This document shows positions 34,425 through 42,454 of a stretch of 64,000 bases of DNA, one piece after another. The DNA is from Candidatus Defluviilinea proxima. Lineage in GTDB: Bacteria > Chloroflexota > Anaerolineae > Anaerolineales > Villigracilaceae. The stretch covers positions 4,541,501 to 4,605,500 of the forward strand of contig JADKIW010000001.1 in NCBI GenBank assembly GCA_016721115.1, in the 5' to 3' direction. The notes under the pieces are model-generated. The model was not told where the DNA came from. It ran no database searches and saw only the letters and a list, made by a program, of their open reading frames with translations. The position numbers and the translations under genes were made by a program. Numbering within the stretch: the first letter of the stretch is position 1; every line of letters starts with the position of its first letter.

Positions 34425-35234
34425 TTACTCCAAATACACCAGCTTAAGTCGTTCAATATCTTCCTCGCCAAGACCCAGTCCATCACGAATGTAATTGTCG
34501 AAAGACCCATACTCACGGTCAATGGCTTCAAATGCGGCAGAGAGATAGGATGGATCTGCGGCTAAAAATCCCTTTACTTTTTCGAGGAGCAACTTCCCCC
34601 ACATCAATCGAACAAAGAGCAAATTCCATCGATACCCAGGGATCAGGTATTGGTTCGTCAACAGGTAATCTTCCATGATGGTCTCTTGTGAGACGCCCAA
34701 CATCCGCAGAAGGATCGCTGAGGCAAACCCTGTGCGGTCCTTGCCCGCAGAACAATGGAACAGGACGGGTTTTCCTTGTGCAGAAAACACTTCCTGCATG
34801 AACTTCTTCATCTCGGGTGTGAAGCGTGTGCCCAGTTCGATATTCGTCTGGATCATATGCTTGTACGGATCGGTCTTCTTCAGGCCTTTCGCCATTTCCT
34901 TGTTTGAATTATGCCAGGCTTCTGTACTGCTATCCAAAATGGGAATCTCAACCTGACGGATGTTCATGCCAACAGGCAGACGGTCAGAACGATTTTCTTT
35001 CTCCCAACCCGCCCGGAAGTCTATGATCCGATCAAGAGACAGGGTTGATAGAAGCTTTTGGTCGGCATTGGTTAAGGTATGCAGCCCATCAGAACGATAC
35101 AACATGCCCCAACGAAGAGTTTTTCCGTTCGCTGTTGGGTAACCGCCCAGATCGCGAAAGTTCTTTGCACCCGAAAACGGCAGGCGACGATTTTTGGTAT
35201 TAACCGCTTTGGCGGTCATTTTTTTCTCAAACAT
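34425..35234 (-). CDS. tyrosine/serine protein phosphatase (Y_phosphatase3-like)
   Basis: Phosphatase of about 269 residues. The P-loop is HCSAGKDRTG, a CX5R motif with Lys and Asp as in PTP-like phosphatases of the IphP/MptpB group. NFRDLGGYPTANGKTLRWG is the conserved N-terminal motif, and DFRAGWEKENRSDRLP a later one. I chose ATG at 35234 with GGAG 9 bases ahead. An ATG two codons earlier is equally in frame. Substrate may be phosphoprotein or phosphoinositide. It is convergent with the TMEM175 gene. Confidence 0.85.
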   Translation of the reverse strand: MFEKKMTAKAVNTKNRRLPFSGAKNFRDLGGYPTANGKTLRWGMLYRSDGLHTLTNADQKLLSTLSLDRIIDFRAGWEKENRSDRLPVGMNIRQVEIPILDSSTEAWHNSNKEMAKGLKKTDPYKHMIQTNIELGTRFTPEMKKFMQEVFSAQGKPVLFHCSAGKDRTGFASAILLRMLGVSQETIMEDYLLTNQYLIPGYRWNLLFVRLMWGKLLLEKVKGFLAADPSYLSAAFEAIDREYGSFDNYIRDGLGLGEEDIERLKLVYLE

Positions 35235-35362
35235 CCTCATACACTCCAAAATAGTGATCGAGTAAAGCAGATTTCCTATTCTATATATCAAATTAACAGG
35301 GTATCATGTCGGGACAAAGATCGACAACAGACGGAACATTTTACCAATTTACAAGGCAAACA

Positions 35363-35890
35363 GTGAATCGGTATATTGCTTTTCTACGCGCCATCAACGT
35401 TGGCGGAAATACAATCGTCAAAATGGACGTCCTTCGGGGACAGTTCGAGGCGTTGGGATATACAAATGTCCAAACGTATATTCAAACAGGCAATGTGATC
35501 TTCGAGTCAGACGAGAAAGATACGTCCGTATTGGAGGGACAGATCGAACGTCAGTTGGAAAAAGGTTTGGGGAAGAGTATCCTGCTTTTCGTGAGAACGA
35601 TGCGCGAACTTGAGCCGATCGCGAAGAAGCCTCCGTTCGATCCAAAAGAGAACGAGACGTTGCACATCGTCTTCTTAAAATCAAAGCCCACTAAAAAGTT
35701 GGAGCAGGCACTGGCATCCTTCAATAGCAAGGCCGATAAATTTCTCATCAAAGGCCGCGAGGTGTACAATTTGAGGCATGACCGTGATGCATCGGTATTC
35801 TCGAACAATTTTATCGAAAAGACTCTGGGCATTGCAGGCACCACACGAAATTTAACCACGGTTCAAAAGATCGTGGAAAAATATTACTAA
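35363..35890 (+). CDS. DUF1697 family protein
   Basis: Protein of 175 residues of family DUF1697, with RYIAFLRAINVGGNTIVKMD at the N-terminus, the usual opening, and YTNVQTYIQTGNVIFES. I use the GTG at 35363 because AAGG stands 7 bases before it and homologues start here. An ATG 19 codons upstream adds a tail with no family match. The structure in relatives is a ferredoxin-like fold. Function is unknown. Confidence 0.8.
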   Translation: MNRYIAFLRAINVGGNTIVKMDVLRGQFEALGYTNVQTYIQTGNVIFESDEKDTSVLEGQIERQLEKGLGKSILLFVRTMRELEPIAKKPPFDPKENETLHIVFLKSKPTKKLEQALASFNSKADKFLIKGREVYNLRHDRDASVFSNNFIEKTLGIAGTTRNLTTVQKIVEKYY

Positions 35891-35911
35891 TTATCCAAGG
35901 AGATAAGAAAT

Positions 35912-36502
35912 ATGACTACTGAAAACACAAAAGGAAATTGGCTTGGCTCGAACCTGGCTCTTGGTTTACTTGTAACTCTGCTAAGCGTATTCACTGCCCT
36001 GACAAATTATTCAACCTACAAAGCGGGCAATGAGGCTTCAGACCTCAAAGCCGAAGGGGATAGGCAACTTGCCAATTCGAACACAGAATATATCAGCGCT
36101 TCACAATTCATTATTGTTGATTACAACATGTACGATAATTATTATGTAAACGTGGATGTAGATGACACCAAGGCCGAATATTACCAGTCACAGTTCTCAG
36201 ATGACTTAACAGCCAGCGTGGGCCGCGATGACCCCTTCGACGATCAATATTACGATGCGATGTACAAGGATGCTGAGGACTTGTTCAACGAAGCATTTGC
36301 CACATTCGACCAGGCTCAAGTTCTTGATGATAAAGAAGGCGGCTTCCAATTCGCCATGTTGATCTCAGCGGTCGGCCTATCATTCGCCGCATACGCCTCC
36401 CTGCTGGAGGAAAAGAATCGCTTGCGAAGTGTCTTTGCTGTTCTTTCCATCGTCGCATTCGTTCTGAGCATTATTCAATATGTCACCATCGTGCTTGGAT
36501 AA
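35912..36502 (+). CDS. membrane protein of unknown function (DUF4337-like)
   Basis: Protein of 196 residues with one N-terminal helix (about 14-34), a long soluble middle rich in Asp, Tyr and Glu (about 50-140), and two C-terminal helices (about 147-166 and 174-194). The layout resembles the DUF4337 family, in which the middle lies outside or between helices. AAGGAG precedes the ATG. It lies 6 bases before a STAS gene and is probably co-transcribed with it. Function is unknown. Confidence 0.6.
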   Translation: MTTENTKGNWLGSNLALGLLVTLLSVFTALTNYSTYKAGNEASDLKAEGDRQLANSNTEYISASQFIIVDYNMYDNYYVNVDVDDTKAEYYQSQFSDDLTASVGRDDPFDDQYYDAMYKDAEDLFNEAFATFDQAQVLDDKEGGFQFAMLISAVGLSFAAYASLLEEKNRLRSVFAVLSIVAFVLSIIQYVTIVLG

Positions 36503-36508
36503 GCATCC

Positions 36509-36847
36509 ATGAAGCTCGACTATACCGAACTAGAGAGTGGCATTCGCCTGATCAAACTCAGCGGCAGGCTCGATATGAACGGCACCTACAGCGTGGAGGT
36601 TCAATTTGTGAACCATTGCAGTGGTGGGAACGTCCGCATGATCGTGGATCTTTCGGATGTGAGCTTTCTCTCGTCGGTAGGAATCCCCATGCTGGTCAAC
36701 AATGCCCAAGCGGTCACAAGTCGGGGCGGTAAATTCGTTCTCCTCCGCCCGCAGGAAAGTGTGGCCAGCGTGCTGGAATTGGTCGGCGTTACACAGGTCA
36801 TCCCCATTTACAACGACCTCCATATGGCCGTTGCCAGCCTAAAATAG
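36509..36847 (+). CDS. STAS domain protein, anti-sigma factor antagonist-like (copy 1)
   Basis: Single STAS domain of 112 residues. The phosphosite motif of SpoIIAA-type antagonists is DSSG. Here it is DLSDVSFLSSVGIPMLV: the phosphorylatable serine position is kept (Ser56) but the Asp before it is Ser. A partner-switching role is inferred. No anti-sigma kinase or sigma gene is next to it. A paralogue lies at 38451. It follows the membrane protein by 6 bases. Confidence 0.85.
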   Translation: MKLDYTELESGIRLIKLSGRLDMNGTYSVEVQFVNHCSGGNVRMIVDLSDVSFLSSVGIPMLVNNAQAVTSRGGKFVLLRPQESVASVLELVGVTQVIPIYNDLHMAVASLK

Positions 36848-36873
36848 AGAGGTTCAACAGCCAAACAAAACTG

Positions 36874-36905
36874 TTGACAAATTATATATAATTTTGCGGT
36901 ATAAT
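36874..36905 (+). promoter_or_regulatory. possible promoter of the 43-residue membrane protein
   Basis: TTGACA (36874-36879) and TATAAT (36900-36905) are both perfect boxes but are separated by 20 bases, more than the optimum. The spacer is AT-rich. An alternative pairing of one of the boxes with a weaker partner is possible. Confidence 0.45.
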
Positions 36906-36952
36906 GACGACATACAAATAGAAAGCGGATACCCCCGCTTTAGGAGCTCAAC

Positions 36953-37084
36953 ATGTATACCGCATTACTTTTCATTCTGCCCCTTGCTTTGATCTTGTGG
37001 GCTTTGTCCAAAACAACCGAAAAAGTCCTTGCAATTCGACAGGGTCAACGCGAAGAAGGCAAAGAACCGTTCGTTTACCTATAA
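36953..37084 (+). CDS. 43-residue single-helix membrane protein
   Basis: Short gene with AGGAGC 6 bases ahead of the ATG. The product starts MYTALLFILPLALILWALSK, one clear membrane helix, and ends in a charged tail (RQGQREEGKEPFVYL). A terminator follows 20 bases after the stop, and a possible promoter lies just upstream, so this is a complete single-gene unit. No family recognised. Confidence 0.65.
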   Translation: MYTALLFILPLALILWALSKTTEKVLAIRQGQREEGKEPFVYL

Positions 37085-37104
37085 CTATAGGCAAATGCAC
37101 AACC

Positions 37105-37137
37105 AAAAAGGCTTCGGATATTCTCCGGAGCCTTTTT
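37105..37137 (+). terminator. terminator after 43-residue protein gene
   Basis: AAAAAGGCTTCGG pairs with CCGGAGCCTTTTT (one G-T pair). It has a T-run on one strand and an A-run on the other, so it can stop transcription from both sides. Confidence 0.8.
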
Positions 37138-37179
37138 CTGTTTAAAGTGAATGGGATGCGGAACTTGCCCGCCTCTTTC

Positions 37180-37479
37180 TTAACTGGCAGTTGATTTCGG
37201 CATGGACGGCTTACCGCCATCTGCCTGCCTGCTCAACATCTTTTGCGTCACCCGCATCTTGATCTCATGCTCCACCCAAAAGCGATTGATCTCCTCGCAG
37301 GCGCGTTGACGGGTATACCCGTACTTCACCTGGAGCATTGTGGCGAACCTGTCATACTTGACCTCGGCCTTATCCACACGAACAAGGTCGTGCTCGGCGA
37401 TCAGATTCCATCGCGCAATAGACTGGCCGCGAATGACCTTTTTCCAGTTCTTATCGAATATTACTTTAGTAATTGCCAT
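37180..37479 (-). CDS. CsbD-like small stress protein
   Basis: Protein of 99 residues. I chose ATG at 37479 (MAITKV), with AAGGAGGT 4 bases ahead. The pattern NWKKVIRGQSIARWNLIAEH, then LQVKYGYTRQRACEEINRFW, matches by eye the CsbD (UPF0337) family pattern of Trp, Gly, Trp-x-Leu, Leu-Gln-x-x-Tyr-Gly-Tyr and Ala-x-x-Glu. CsbD proteins are small, abundant stress proteins of unknown mechanism. This copy is more basic and longer at the C-terminus than usual, so the call is tentative. Confidence 0.55.
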   Translation of the reverse strand: MAITKVIFDKNWKKVIRGQSIARWNLIAEHDLVRVDKAEVKYDRFATMLQVKYGYTRQRACEEINRFWVEHEIKMRVTQKMLSRQADGGKPSMPKSTAS

Positions 37480-37720
37480 GGGAACCTCCTTCACGAATGG
37501 CACACGTACAACTTGATATATTATTAGGAGTTCTCATGATTTCGTTTCCGTACATTCGTGCAATTTCCCCAGCAACCAGGTAAAACAAAATTTTCAAACT
37601 CGAACTGCATTCATTGTACTACGTCCTGCGCACAAAAGCAGGATTCTCGTTCAGCGAATTACAAAACCGAAATTGACAAACTTGTTACGTCCACGATCCA
37701 AGCACATTGACCCGAAAGAA

Positions 37721-37748
37721 TTGCACAAAATCACTCCCGTGCTATACT
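37721..37748 (+). promoter_or_regulatory. promoter of the two-ACT gene
   Basis: TTGCAC (37721-37726) and TATACT (37743-37748) are 16 bases apart. The predicted start is about 35 bases before the ATG, and AAAAGGA lies ahead of it. In the rest of the 310-base gap 37480-37789 I see no gene, only a low-complexity stretch and one 15-codon ORF. Confidence 0.6.
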
Positions 37749-37789
37749 TGATTCAAGCTCAAGAGTGAACACAAGAAAAGGATTTAATC

Positions 37790-38320
37790 ATGAACAAGAA
37801 CATTGTCCTTACACTCACAGGACACGACCGGGTCGGGATCGTCAAAGAGATCGCCAATGTGCTGGTTAAACATGGAGGAAATGTAGAGAACAGCCGTATG
37901 GCACGCCTCGGCGGGGAATTTGCCATGCTGGCATTAATTGCTCTCGAAGAGAAGGACTTGCCCGCCCTTGAAGCAGATTTTCAAAAGCTACGCGGCGAGG
38001 GATTCCAGATCACGCTCCTCCCCACCGAGACTGAACACGCCAAGAAATATGCAGGTTGGCTCCCCTACCAGATCGAAGTGCTGGGCGCGGACCACGAAGG
38101 CATCATCTACGAGATCGCTCAACACCTCGCTCAACAAGGCATCAACTTCGAAGACGTGGAGACGACAACCGCTCCCGCCCCCATGAGCGGCACTCCCATC
38201 TTCAAGATGCAAGCCACTGTCCTTGTGCCGCCCAACCTACCCTTCAACAAATGGAGCGACGCACTCGAAGAGATCGGCGATAAACTGAATGTCACTGTCG
38301 AAGTGACGATGGTGAAGTAA
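37790..38320 (+). CDS. two-ACT-domain protein, GcvR-like
   Basis: Protein of 176 residues made of two ACT domains (about 1-80 and 90-172). The first has LTLTGHDRVGIVKEIANVLV, the second VLGADHEGIIYEIAQHLAQQ. The arrangement is that of GcvR, the glycine cleavage repressor partner of E. coli, and of other amino-acid-sensing regulators. Ligand and target are not shown. A terminator follows 4 bases after the stop. Confidence 0.82.
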   Translation: MNKNIVLTLTGHDRVGIVKEIANVLVKHGGNVENSRMARLGGEFAMLALIALEEKDLPALEADFQKLRGEGFQITLLPTETEHAKKYAGWLPYQIEVLGADHEGIIYEIAQHLAQQGINFEDVETTTAPAPMSGTPIFKMQATVLVPPNLPFNKWSDALEEIGDKLNVTVEVTMVK

Positions 38321-38324
38321 ACAG

Positions 38325-38363
38325 AATGGTCTCAAGGATACAGATCCAAGAGGCCATTTTTTA
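38325..38363 (+). terminator. terminator after the two-ACT gene
   Basis: AATGGTCTC (38325-38333) pairs with GAGGCCATT (38350-38358) and is followed by a T-run. The inner GGA...TCC pairing matches four further terminators at 38842, 40175, 40651 and 42417, so this is the most divergent member of that family. Confidence 0.8.
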
Positions 38364-38450
38364 TTCATCAAAACCATAACCTGTTGTTAACAACAAAATG
38401 CAGGGATATTAATATAATTGCCCAACATTTCTCAGCGAACAGGTATATAC

Positions 38451-38801
38451 ATGGACTTACAGTATAACGAAACGAATGGAACACGCATTATCAAACTGAC
38501 TGGCAAGCTCGATATTATCGGCACGGGGGCCATCGAAACAAAGTTTGCAGGATACTCCGCAGGAGAACACACTCACATGCTCGTTGATCTTTCCGATGTA
38601 GATTTTCTTGCATCCATCGGCATTCGTCTGTTGGTGTTGACTGCCAAATCCATCGCGAGTCGTGGCGGCAAAATGGCGCTGGTCAACCCAACGTCTGATG
38701 TGAGAGGCGTGCTGGAAGTGACAGGTATCCCTGCCATCATCCCGATCTATTCCGACTTGGAATCAGCTCAAGCTGGCATTTCATCTGAAAAATTTGCTTA
38801 G
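38451..38801 (+). CDS. STAS domain protein, anti-sigma factor antagonist-like (copy 2)
   Basis: STAS domain of 116 residues starting MDLQYNETNGTRIIKLTGKL. The phosphosite region is DLSDVDFLASIGIRLLVLTA. The serine position is kept (Ser55) and the preceding Asp is Ala. I chose the ATG at 38451 (AGG 7 bases ahead) over an upstream ATG. It is closely similar in layout to the copy at 36509, and both lack a neighbouring kinase. Confidence 0.85.
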   Translation: MDLQYNETNGTRIIKLTGKLDIIGTGAIETKFAGYSAGEHTHMLVDLSDVDFLASIGIRLLVLTAKSIASRGGKMALVNPTSDVRGVLEVTGIPAIIPIYSDLESAQAGISSEKFA

Positions 38802-38841
38802 AACCTTCATAAGCCTAAAGTTATTTTCGATTCGCTCGTAA

Positions 38842-38891
38842 AAATCAAAAACGGTCTCGCGGACAGTACGTCTCGAGACCGTTTTTGATTT
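38842..38891. terminator. bidirectional terminator, GGTCTCG family member a
   Basis: The 18-base arms at 38842-38859 and 38874-38891 are perfectly complementary, with A-run and T-run on the outside and a 14-base loop. It lies between convergent genes (STAS copy 2 and the 45-residue basic protein). Confidence 0.92.
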
Positions 38892-38909
38892 CATTGTTTT
38901 GTTCAGCGA

Positions 38910-39047
38910 TTATGCAGGGCGCTTACGCTTGTTCGCATCATTTCCAGGGACACTTGCCTTGCGGGCTTCCTGCTTTACCAAACGATTGTGTTTGCGCTGT
39001 CCCTTTGAGGGACGTTTGGGCTTGGTCTTGGTTATTGGTGTGTTCAA
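38910..39047 (-). CDS. 45-residue highly basic protein, TTG start
   Basis: Short gene with AAGGAG 8 bases ahead of a TTG start. The product begins (M)NTPITKTKPKRPSKGQRKH and has about 15 Lys and Arg in 45 residues, ending NDANKRKRPA. It is too basic and too polar for a membrane protein and might bind nucleic acid. A strong terminator follows at 38842-38891. I do not recognise the family. The start codon and the spacing support coding. Confidence 0.6.
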   Translation of the reverse strand: MNTPITKTKPKRPSKGQRKHNRLVKQEARKASVPGNDANKRKRPA

Positions 39048-39152
39048 TTGACTTGCTCCTTATGTATTTTGATTTCTAAATCCATATTCAACCGAAAGAA
39101 GGGCTCTCCAACTTTGGCTGGATTTCTTTTCTCTTTTTGAAAAACAACTCTC

Positions 39153-39407
39153 TCAGGCTTTTCTCCAATTATTGCTAGCCTGAATGGTCTCCACTAGAGT
39201 TTTTTGTTTTCCGTACATTGTGCTCGTTTCCAAAACCTGGATCTCTAGATTGCGGCAATCGAGGCAAAGAAAAGCCTCTGTTTGAAACAAAGCAGGGAAG
39301 TTATCCTCTGCGAGCATTTGAAGGACGACACCGTCCTGATGCCAATCATTGTTCGTGTTCTTATACACATTGACCGAGCCGCACTTGGAACATTTTCTTT
39401 CTTGCAT
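39153..39407 (-). CDS. small zinc-ribbon-like protein
   Basis: Protein of 84 residues, starting MQERKCSKCGSVNVYKNTNN, with CSKCG at the N-terminus and CLDC at about residue 50, a likely zinc ribbon. AAGGAGAT lies 4 bases ahead of the ATG. The remainder has no clear signature. Function is unknown. The 253 bases upstream hold no gene that I can support. Confidence 0.65.
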   Translation of the reverse strand: MQERKCSKCGSVNVYKNTNNDWHQDGVVLQMLAEDNFPALFQTEAFLCLDCRNLEIQVLETSTMYGKQKTLVETIQASNNWRKA

Positions 39408-39660
39408 GGGAATCTCCTTCAAACTACTTAAACCTGCTCGACCTGTCCAACATAGACAGGGTGGGTACCATACTGGTTTTTTGGAAAATAGTATGTGTTG
39501 CTTACAAGCGATGATCCAACTCCCCCACATGGATAGGCAAGTACCAACTAGTGACCTGATTTCATTGTACTACTTTAATTGAATAAAGATAGGATTTACA
39601 TATAATCGCAAATGGAAATGAGTTGCGTTATCATTCGAACATCAGGAGCCAAACCCCAAT

Positions 39661-40170
39661 ATGAACCCGATCAAAACTGAAAGACTTACTCTTCGCCCTT
39701 TAACTTTAGACGATACAGAATTCATCATTGAATTGTTGAATGAACCATCCTTTATTCAAAACATCGGTGATCGTGGCGTGCGGACACTCGCAGACGCGGA
39801 GAAGTATCTCGAAAACGGACCCATCTCCAGTTACGCAAGAAACGGATTCGGATTGCTGGCTGTCACACTGAAAGATACGAGTCAGCCCATCGGCATGTGC
39901 GGATTGATCAAACGCGACTCTCTGGAAGATGTGGATATTGGCTACGCGTTTTTGCCAAAATTCTGGTCGAAAGGGTATGCGTTTGAATCCGCACAGGCTG
40001 TGATGAACTACGCAAAGGACGTTGTGGGATTGAAGCGCGTGGTTGCCATCGTTGACCCAGCGAATGCAGGCTCCATCCGTCTGCTTGAAAAGATCGGGAT
40101 GACCTTTGAGAAAATGGTGAAACTGTCAGAGGATGATATCGATTTGAAGTTATTTTCAATTCGCTTATAA
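39661..40170 (+). CDS. GNAT family N-acetyltransferase
   Basis: Protein of 169 residues of the RimJ/RimL-like group. It starts MNPIKTERLTLRPLTLDDTE, has the acetyl-CoA-binding region GYAFLPKFWSKGYAFESAQA and the conserved VAIVDPANAGSIRLLEKIGM at the C-terminal end. AGGAG lies about 12 bases ahead of the ATG. The substrate is not known. Its stop is 5 bases from a terminator shared with the convergent DUF302 gene. Confidence 0.9.
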   Translation: MNPIKTERLTLRPLTLDDTEFIIELLNEPSFIQNIGDRGVRTLADAEKYLENGPISSYARNGFGLLAVTLKDTSQPIGMCGLIKRDSLEDVDIGYAFLPKFWSKGYAFESAQAVMNYAKDVVGLKRVVAIVDPANAGSIRLLEKIGMTFEKMVKLSEDDIDLKLFSIRL

Positions 40171-40174
40171 AACC

Positions 40175-40217
40175 AAAAACGGTCTCATGGACATCACATC
40201 CTGAGACCGTTTCTTTT
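40175..40217. terminator. bidirectional terminator, GGTCTCG family member b
   Basis: AAACGGTCTC (40177-40186) pairs with GAGACCGTTT (40203-40212) and T-runs lie outside. It separates the convergent GNAT and DUF302 genes. The loop contains GGACATCACATCC. Confidence 0.9.
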
Positions 40218-40224
40218 TATAAGA

Positions 40225-40614
40225 TCACAACGCGGCGATCACTCTCTGTAACTTGGCTTGGACTTCCACAGCGATCGGCTCCAAATCTGGATTTTCAACC
40301 TGTGACATCGCCACAAGCGGATCCACCGCCGCGACCTCTGTTTTTCCATCCCCAACATCCCGCACAATGACATTGCACGGCAGATAGAGACCAATATGCT
40401 CATCGGCCTGTACAGCCTTGTGTGCGAATGGCGGATTACATGCCCCAAGGATCTTATATGGCCGCATGTCAACATCCAGTTTCTTCTTGAGCGTTCCCGC
40501 CATATCGATCTCCGTCAAAACACCAAACCCCTCTTTCTTCAACTCTTCCGTTACTTTTGCAACTGCATCATTAAATGACAGTTCAATCGTTGTGTTGAAA
40601 TAGTATTTAGACAT
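40225..40614 (-). CDS. DUF302 family protein
   Basis: Protein of 129 residues. The DUF302 core is EIDMAGTLKKKLDVDMRPYK and ILGACNPPFAHKAVQADEHI, with a Cys that is common in this family, and the later LPCNVIVRDVGDGKTEVAAV. I chose ATG at 40614 with GGAGG 5 bases ahead. An in-frame codon four positions earlier is less likely. Function is not known. Structures suggest a small-ligand or metal-binding fold. Confidence 0.88.
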   Translation of the reverse strand: MSKYYFNTTIELSFNDAVAKVTEELKKEGFGVLTEIDMAGTLKKKLDVDMRPYKILGACNPPFAHKAVQADEHIGLYLPCNVIVRDVGDGKTEVAAVDPLVAMSQVENPDLEPIAVEVQAKLQRVIAAL

Positions 40615-40650
40615 TGTGCCCTCCACTTATGATTATACAAGAGTTAGAAC

Positions 40651-40689
40651 AAAACGGTCTCGTGGACTTCACATCCCAAGACCGTCTTT
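40651..40689. terminator. GGTCTCG family terminator c
   Basis: ACGGTCT (40654-40660) pairs with AGACCGT (40679-40685), with A- and T-rich outsides. It lies about 48 bases after the stop of the LysM gene on the minus strand, and upstream of DUF302. Confidence 0.8.
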
Positions 40690-40736
40690 CATCCTTCTGT
40701 CTTCATCATTATTCTACATATATCTCAATACCATTT

Positions 40737-42236
40737 TCACGGATACGGAACACAAAGCATCTGTCCAGTTTGGATATAGCGTGAATCGCTGAGCTTATTA
40801 GCGACAGTAATTTCTTTAACCGTTGTGGAATATCGCTCAGCCAACCTAAACACATTATCTTTTGGTTGAACAGTGTAGGAAAAACCGTTTTCGATTCCTA
40901 TATGCTTGCAACACGGAACATTTATCCTCACTAATTGATTTACTACAAACATATCTTGATTGACACGTCTATCACTGTTTCGAATATCGGATTCTGAAAC
41001 ATAAAACCAAGATGCGACGCTCTGTACAGTATCACCTGATTGAATTACATATAAGCAATAATCTAGCGAATCACTCGCATTTGTTGAGTTTATTGGAACA
41101 AGTGTTGCAGTAGCGATATTTTCCGCAGGTGCCGCCACTGTTATAAGAGACATTGAAGTAATTGTGGGTGTTGGAATTAAATCCTGTAACAATGGCTCAC
41201 CCAGCGAAGTTTGTATGAACGTAGGAGAGGGAGTTGGAAGTATTTTTGGTATAAACCACGTAGGTTTAAATACAGTTATCAAACAAACTATCATCAACAA
41301 TAAAACAGCACCAAAAACAACAGGTTTATATATATCAGGAAGAACAGTTGGAGGAGCTTCCACGACTGCTTTTAGAATTGTTCCACCCGCTAACGTAACC
41401 AGACTAAGTCCGAGAGTGCCAGCTATAGTACCAGCCATCACACCAGCCACAGCAAGCTCTAAAGTTGCATCGAAAACCATTCCTTTCCACTCGTCTTTCA
41501 TGTAAGCTAACGTAAACCATCTTAGAAACTCTCTACTAGATTGGATGATGTTGCTATCTGATTTCTCGTGAAGTGCAACATGTCCCTTCCAATCCGAAAC
41601 GATTTTAAAGGTTTCTTCATCTAAAGACACAGACCTGCGGCGAGGGGTCGTAACATCTGCCACCCCAATCGATTGCGCATGAAATACTTGGGAGAAATAT
41701 TGATCGTAAAGAGGATGGACAGGGAGATTTAACTCGCGAGTATAAATTTGCTGTAAGCGCAATTGTTCTTCATGCGAAAACGATCCAATAAAATCATATC
41801 GCCTAATTGGATATTCTGAATCATCGCTCTTATATTCTGGCTCATTTATATCTTCGGGCAGAGCAGATTTTGGCACAATATCAATCAGTGAAGAAAATTC
41901 TTCAAAAAGCTTTTGAGTGATTCTCCAAGCTTCACCTCTTACTTCATAGTCGCGACTATTAACCAATCTAACTATTCGCGAATCAGTAATCTGTTTTGCC
42001 CTATATTTATTAATTGTTTTTACCAGTAACGCATAAATAAACAAGAATAATATTGGACTACCTACCCTCGAATCTCGAAGCATTTGCACAAGTGCGCTCG
42101 GAACTTCAAGAATATGGTCGCGGATTGATGCGCTCTCCTTTATTTTGTTTGTATCAAGAAAATCAAGGATAAAAAGCGACAGGTCTAATAATATTGCTTG
42201 TCGTGGGGTATTGTTTGAAGTCTGACTTGGTTCCAT
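40737..42236 (-). CDS. LysM-domain membrane protein of unknown function
   Basis: Protein of 499 residues. A hydrophobic segment lies near 59-75, and a middle region with two or three helices (about 262-285 and 303-325) looks membrane-associated. Two LysM-like domains sit at the C-terminus (YVIQSGDTVQSVASWFYVSE and YTVQPKDNVFRLAERYSTTV), with Thr/Pro/Ser-rich sequence before them. LysM modules usually bind peptidoglycan, so the C-terminus is probably outside the cell. The N-terminal 250 residues match nothing I know. AGGAGAGG precedes the ATG. Confidence 0.65.
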   Translation of the reverse strand: MEPSQTSNNTPRQAILLDLSLFILDFLDTNKIKESASIRDHILEVPSALVQMLRDSRVGSPILFLFIYALLVKTINKYRAKQITDSRIVRLVNSRDYEVRGEAWRITQKLFEEFSSLIDIVPKSALPEDINEPEYKSDDSEYPIRRYDFIGSFSHEEQLRLQQIYTRELNLPVHPLYDQYFSQVFHAQSIGVADVTTPRRRSVSLDEETFKIVSDWKGHVALHEKSDSNIIQSSREFLRWFTLAYMKDEWKGMVFDATLELAVAGVMAGTIAGTLGLSLVTLAGGTILKAVVEAPPTVLPDIYKPVVFGAVLLLMIVCLITVFKPTWFIPKILPTPSPTFIQTSLGEPLLQDLIPTPTITSMSLITVAAPAENIATATLVPINSTNASDSLDYCLYVIQSGDTVQSVASWFYVSESDIRNSDRRVNQDMFVVNQLVRINVPCCKHIGIENGFSYTVQPKDNVFRLAERYSTTVKEITVANKLSDSRYIQTGQMLCVPYP

Positions 42237-42416
42237 TACACCTCTCCTAACCAGCCCTAATACGATGAAACAGTGAATTTATATTAAATTTATACTCCCA
42301 GCCCACAAAACCCAAGTAACAAGTGTAATAAACTTAACCTGACAAACTTTCTCAGCCTCCCATAAAACGGGTATTAATCAACGAGGCCATGTCACCAACC
42401 TCGGCATGGCTTTACA

Positions 42417-42454
42417 AAAACGGTCTCGCGGACATTACATCCTGAGACCGCTTT
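42417..42454 (-). terminator. GGTCTCG family terminator d, after DUF4276 gene
   Basis: CGGTCTC (42421-42427) pairs with GAGACCG (42444-42450). On the minus strand the stem is followed by TTTTTGT. It starts right after the DUF4276 stop codon. Confidence 0.88.

Noticed and set aside
37536..37583. 15-codon ORF with AGGAG at 37536 (plus strand)
   Set aside because: Too short and no sign of conservation. It may be a leader peptide, but nothing supports this.
42385..42412. GCCATG...CATGGC and CGAGG...CCTCG overlapping stems before terminator d
   Set aside because: Alternative pairings exist but the stems are short (5-6 bp). No reading as an attenuator is supported.
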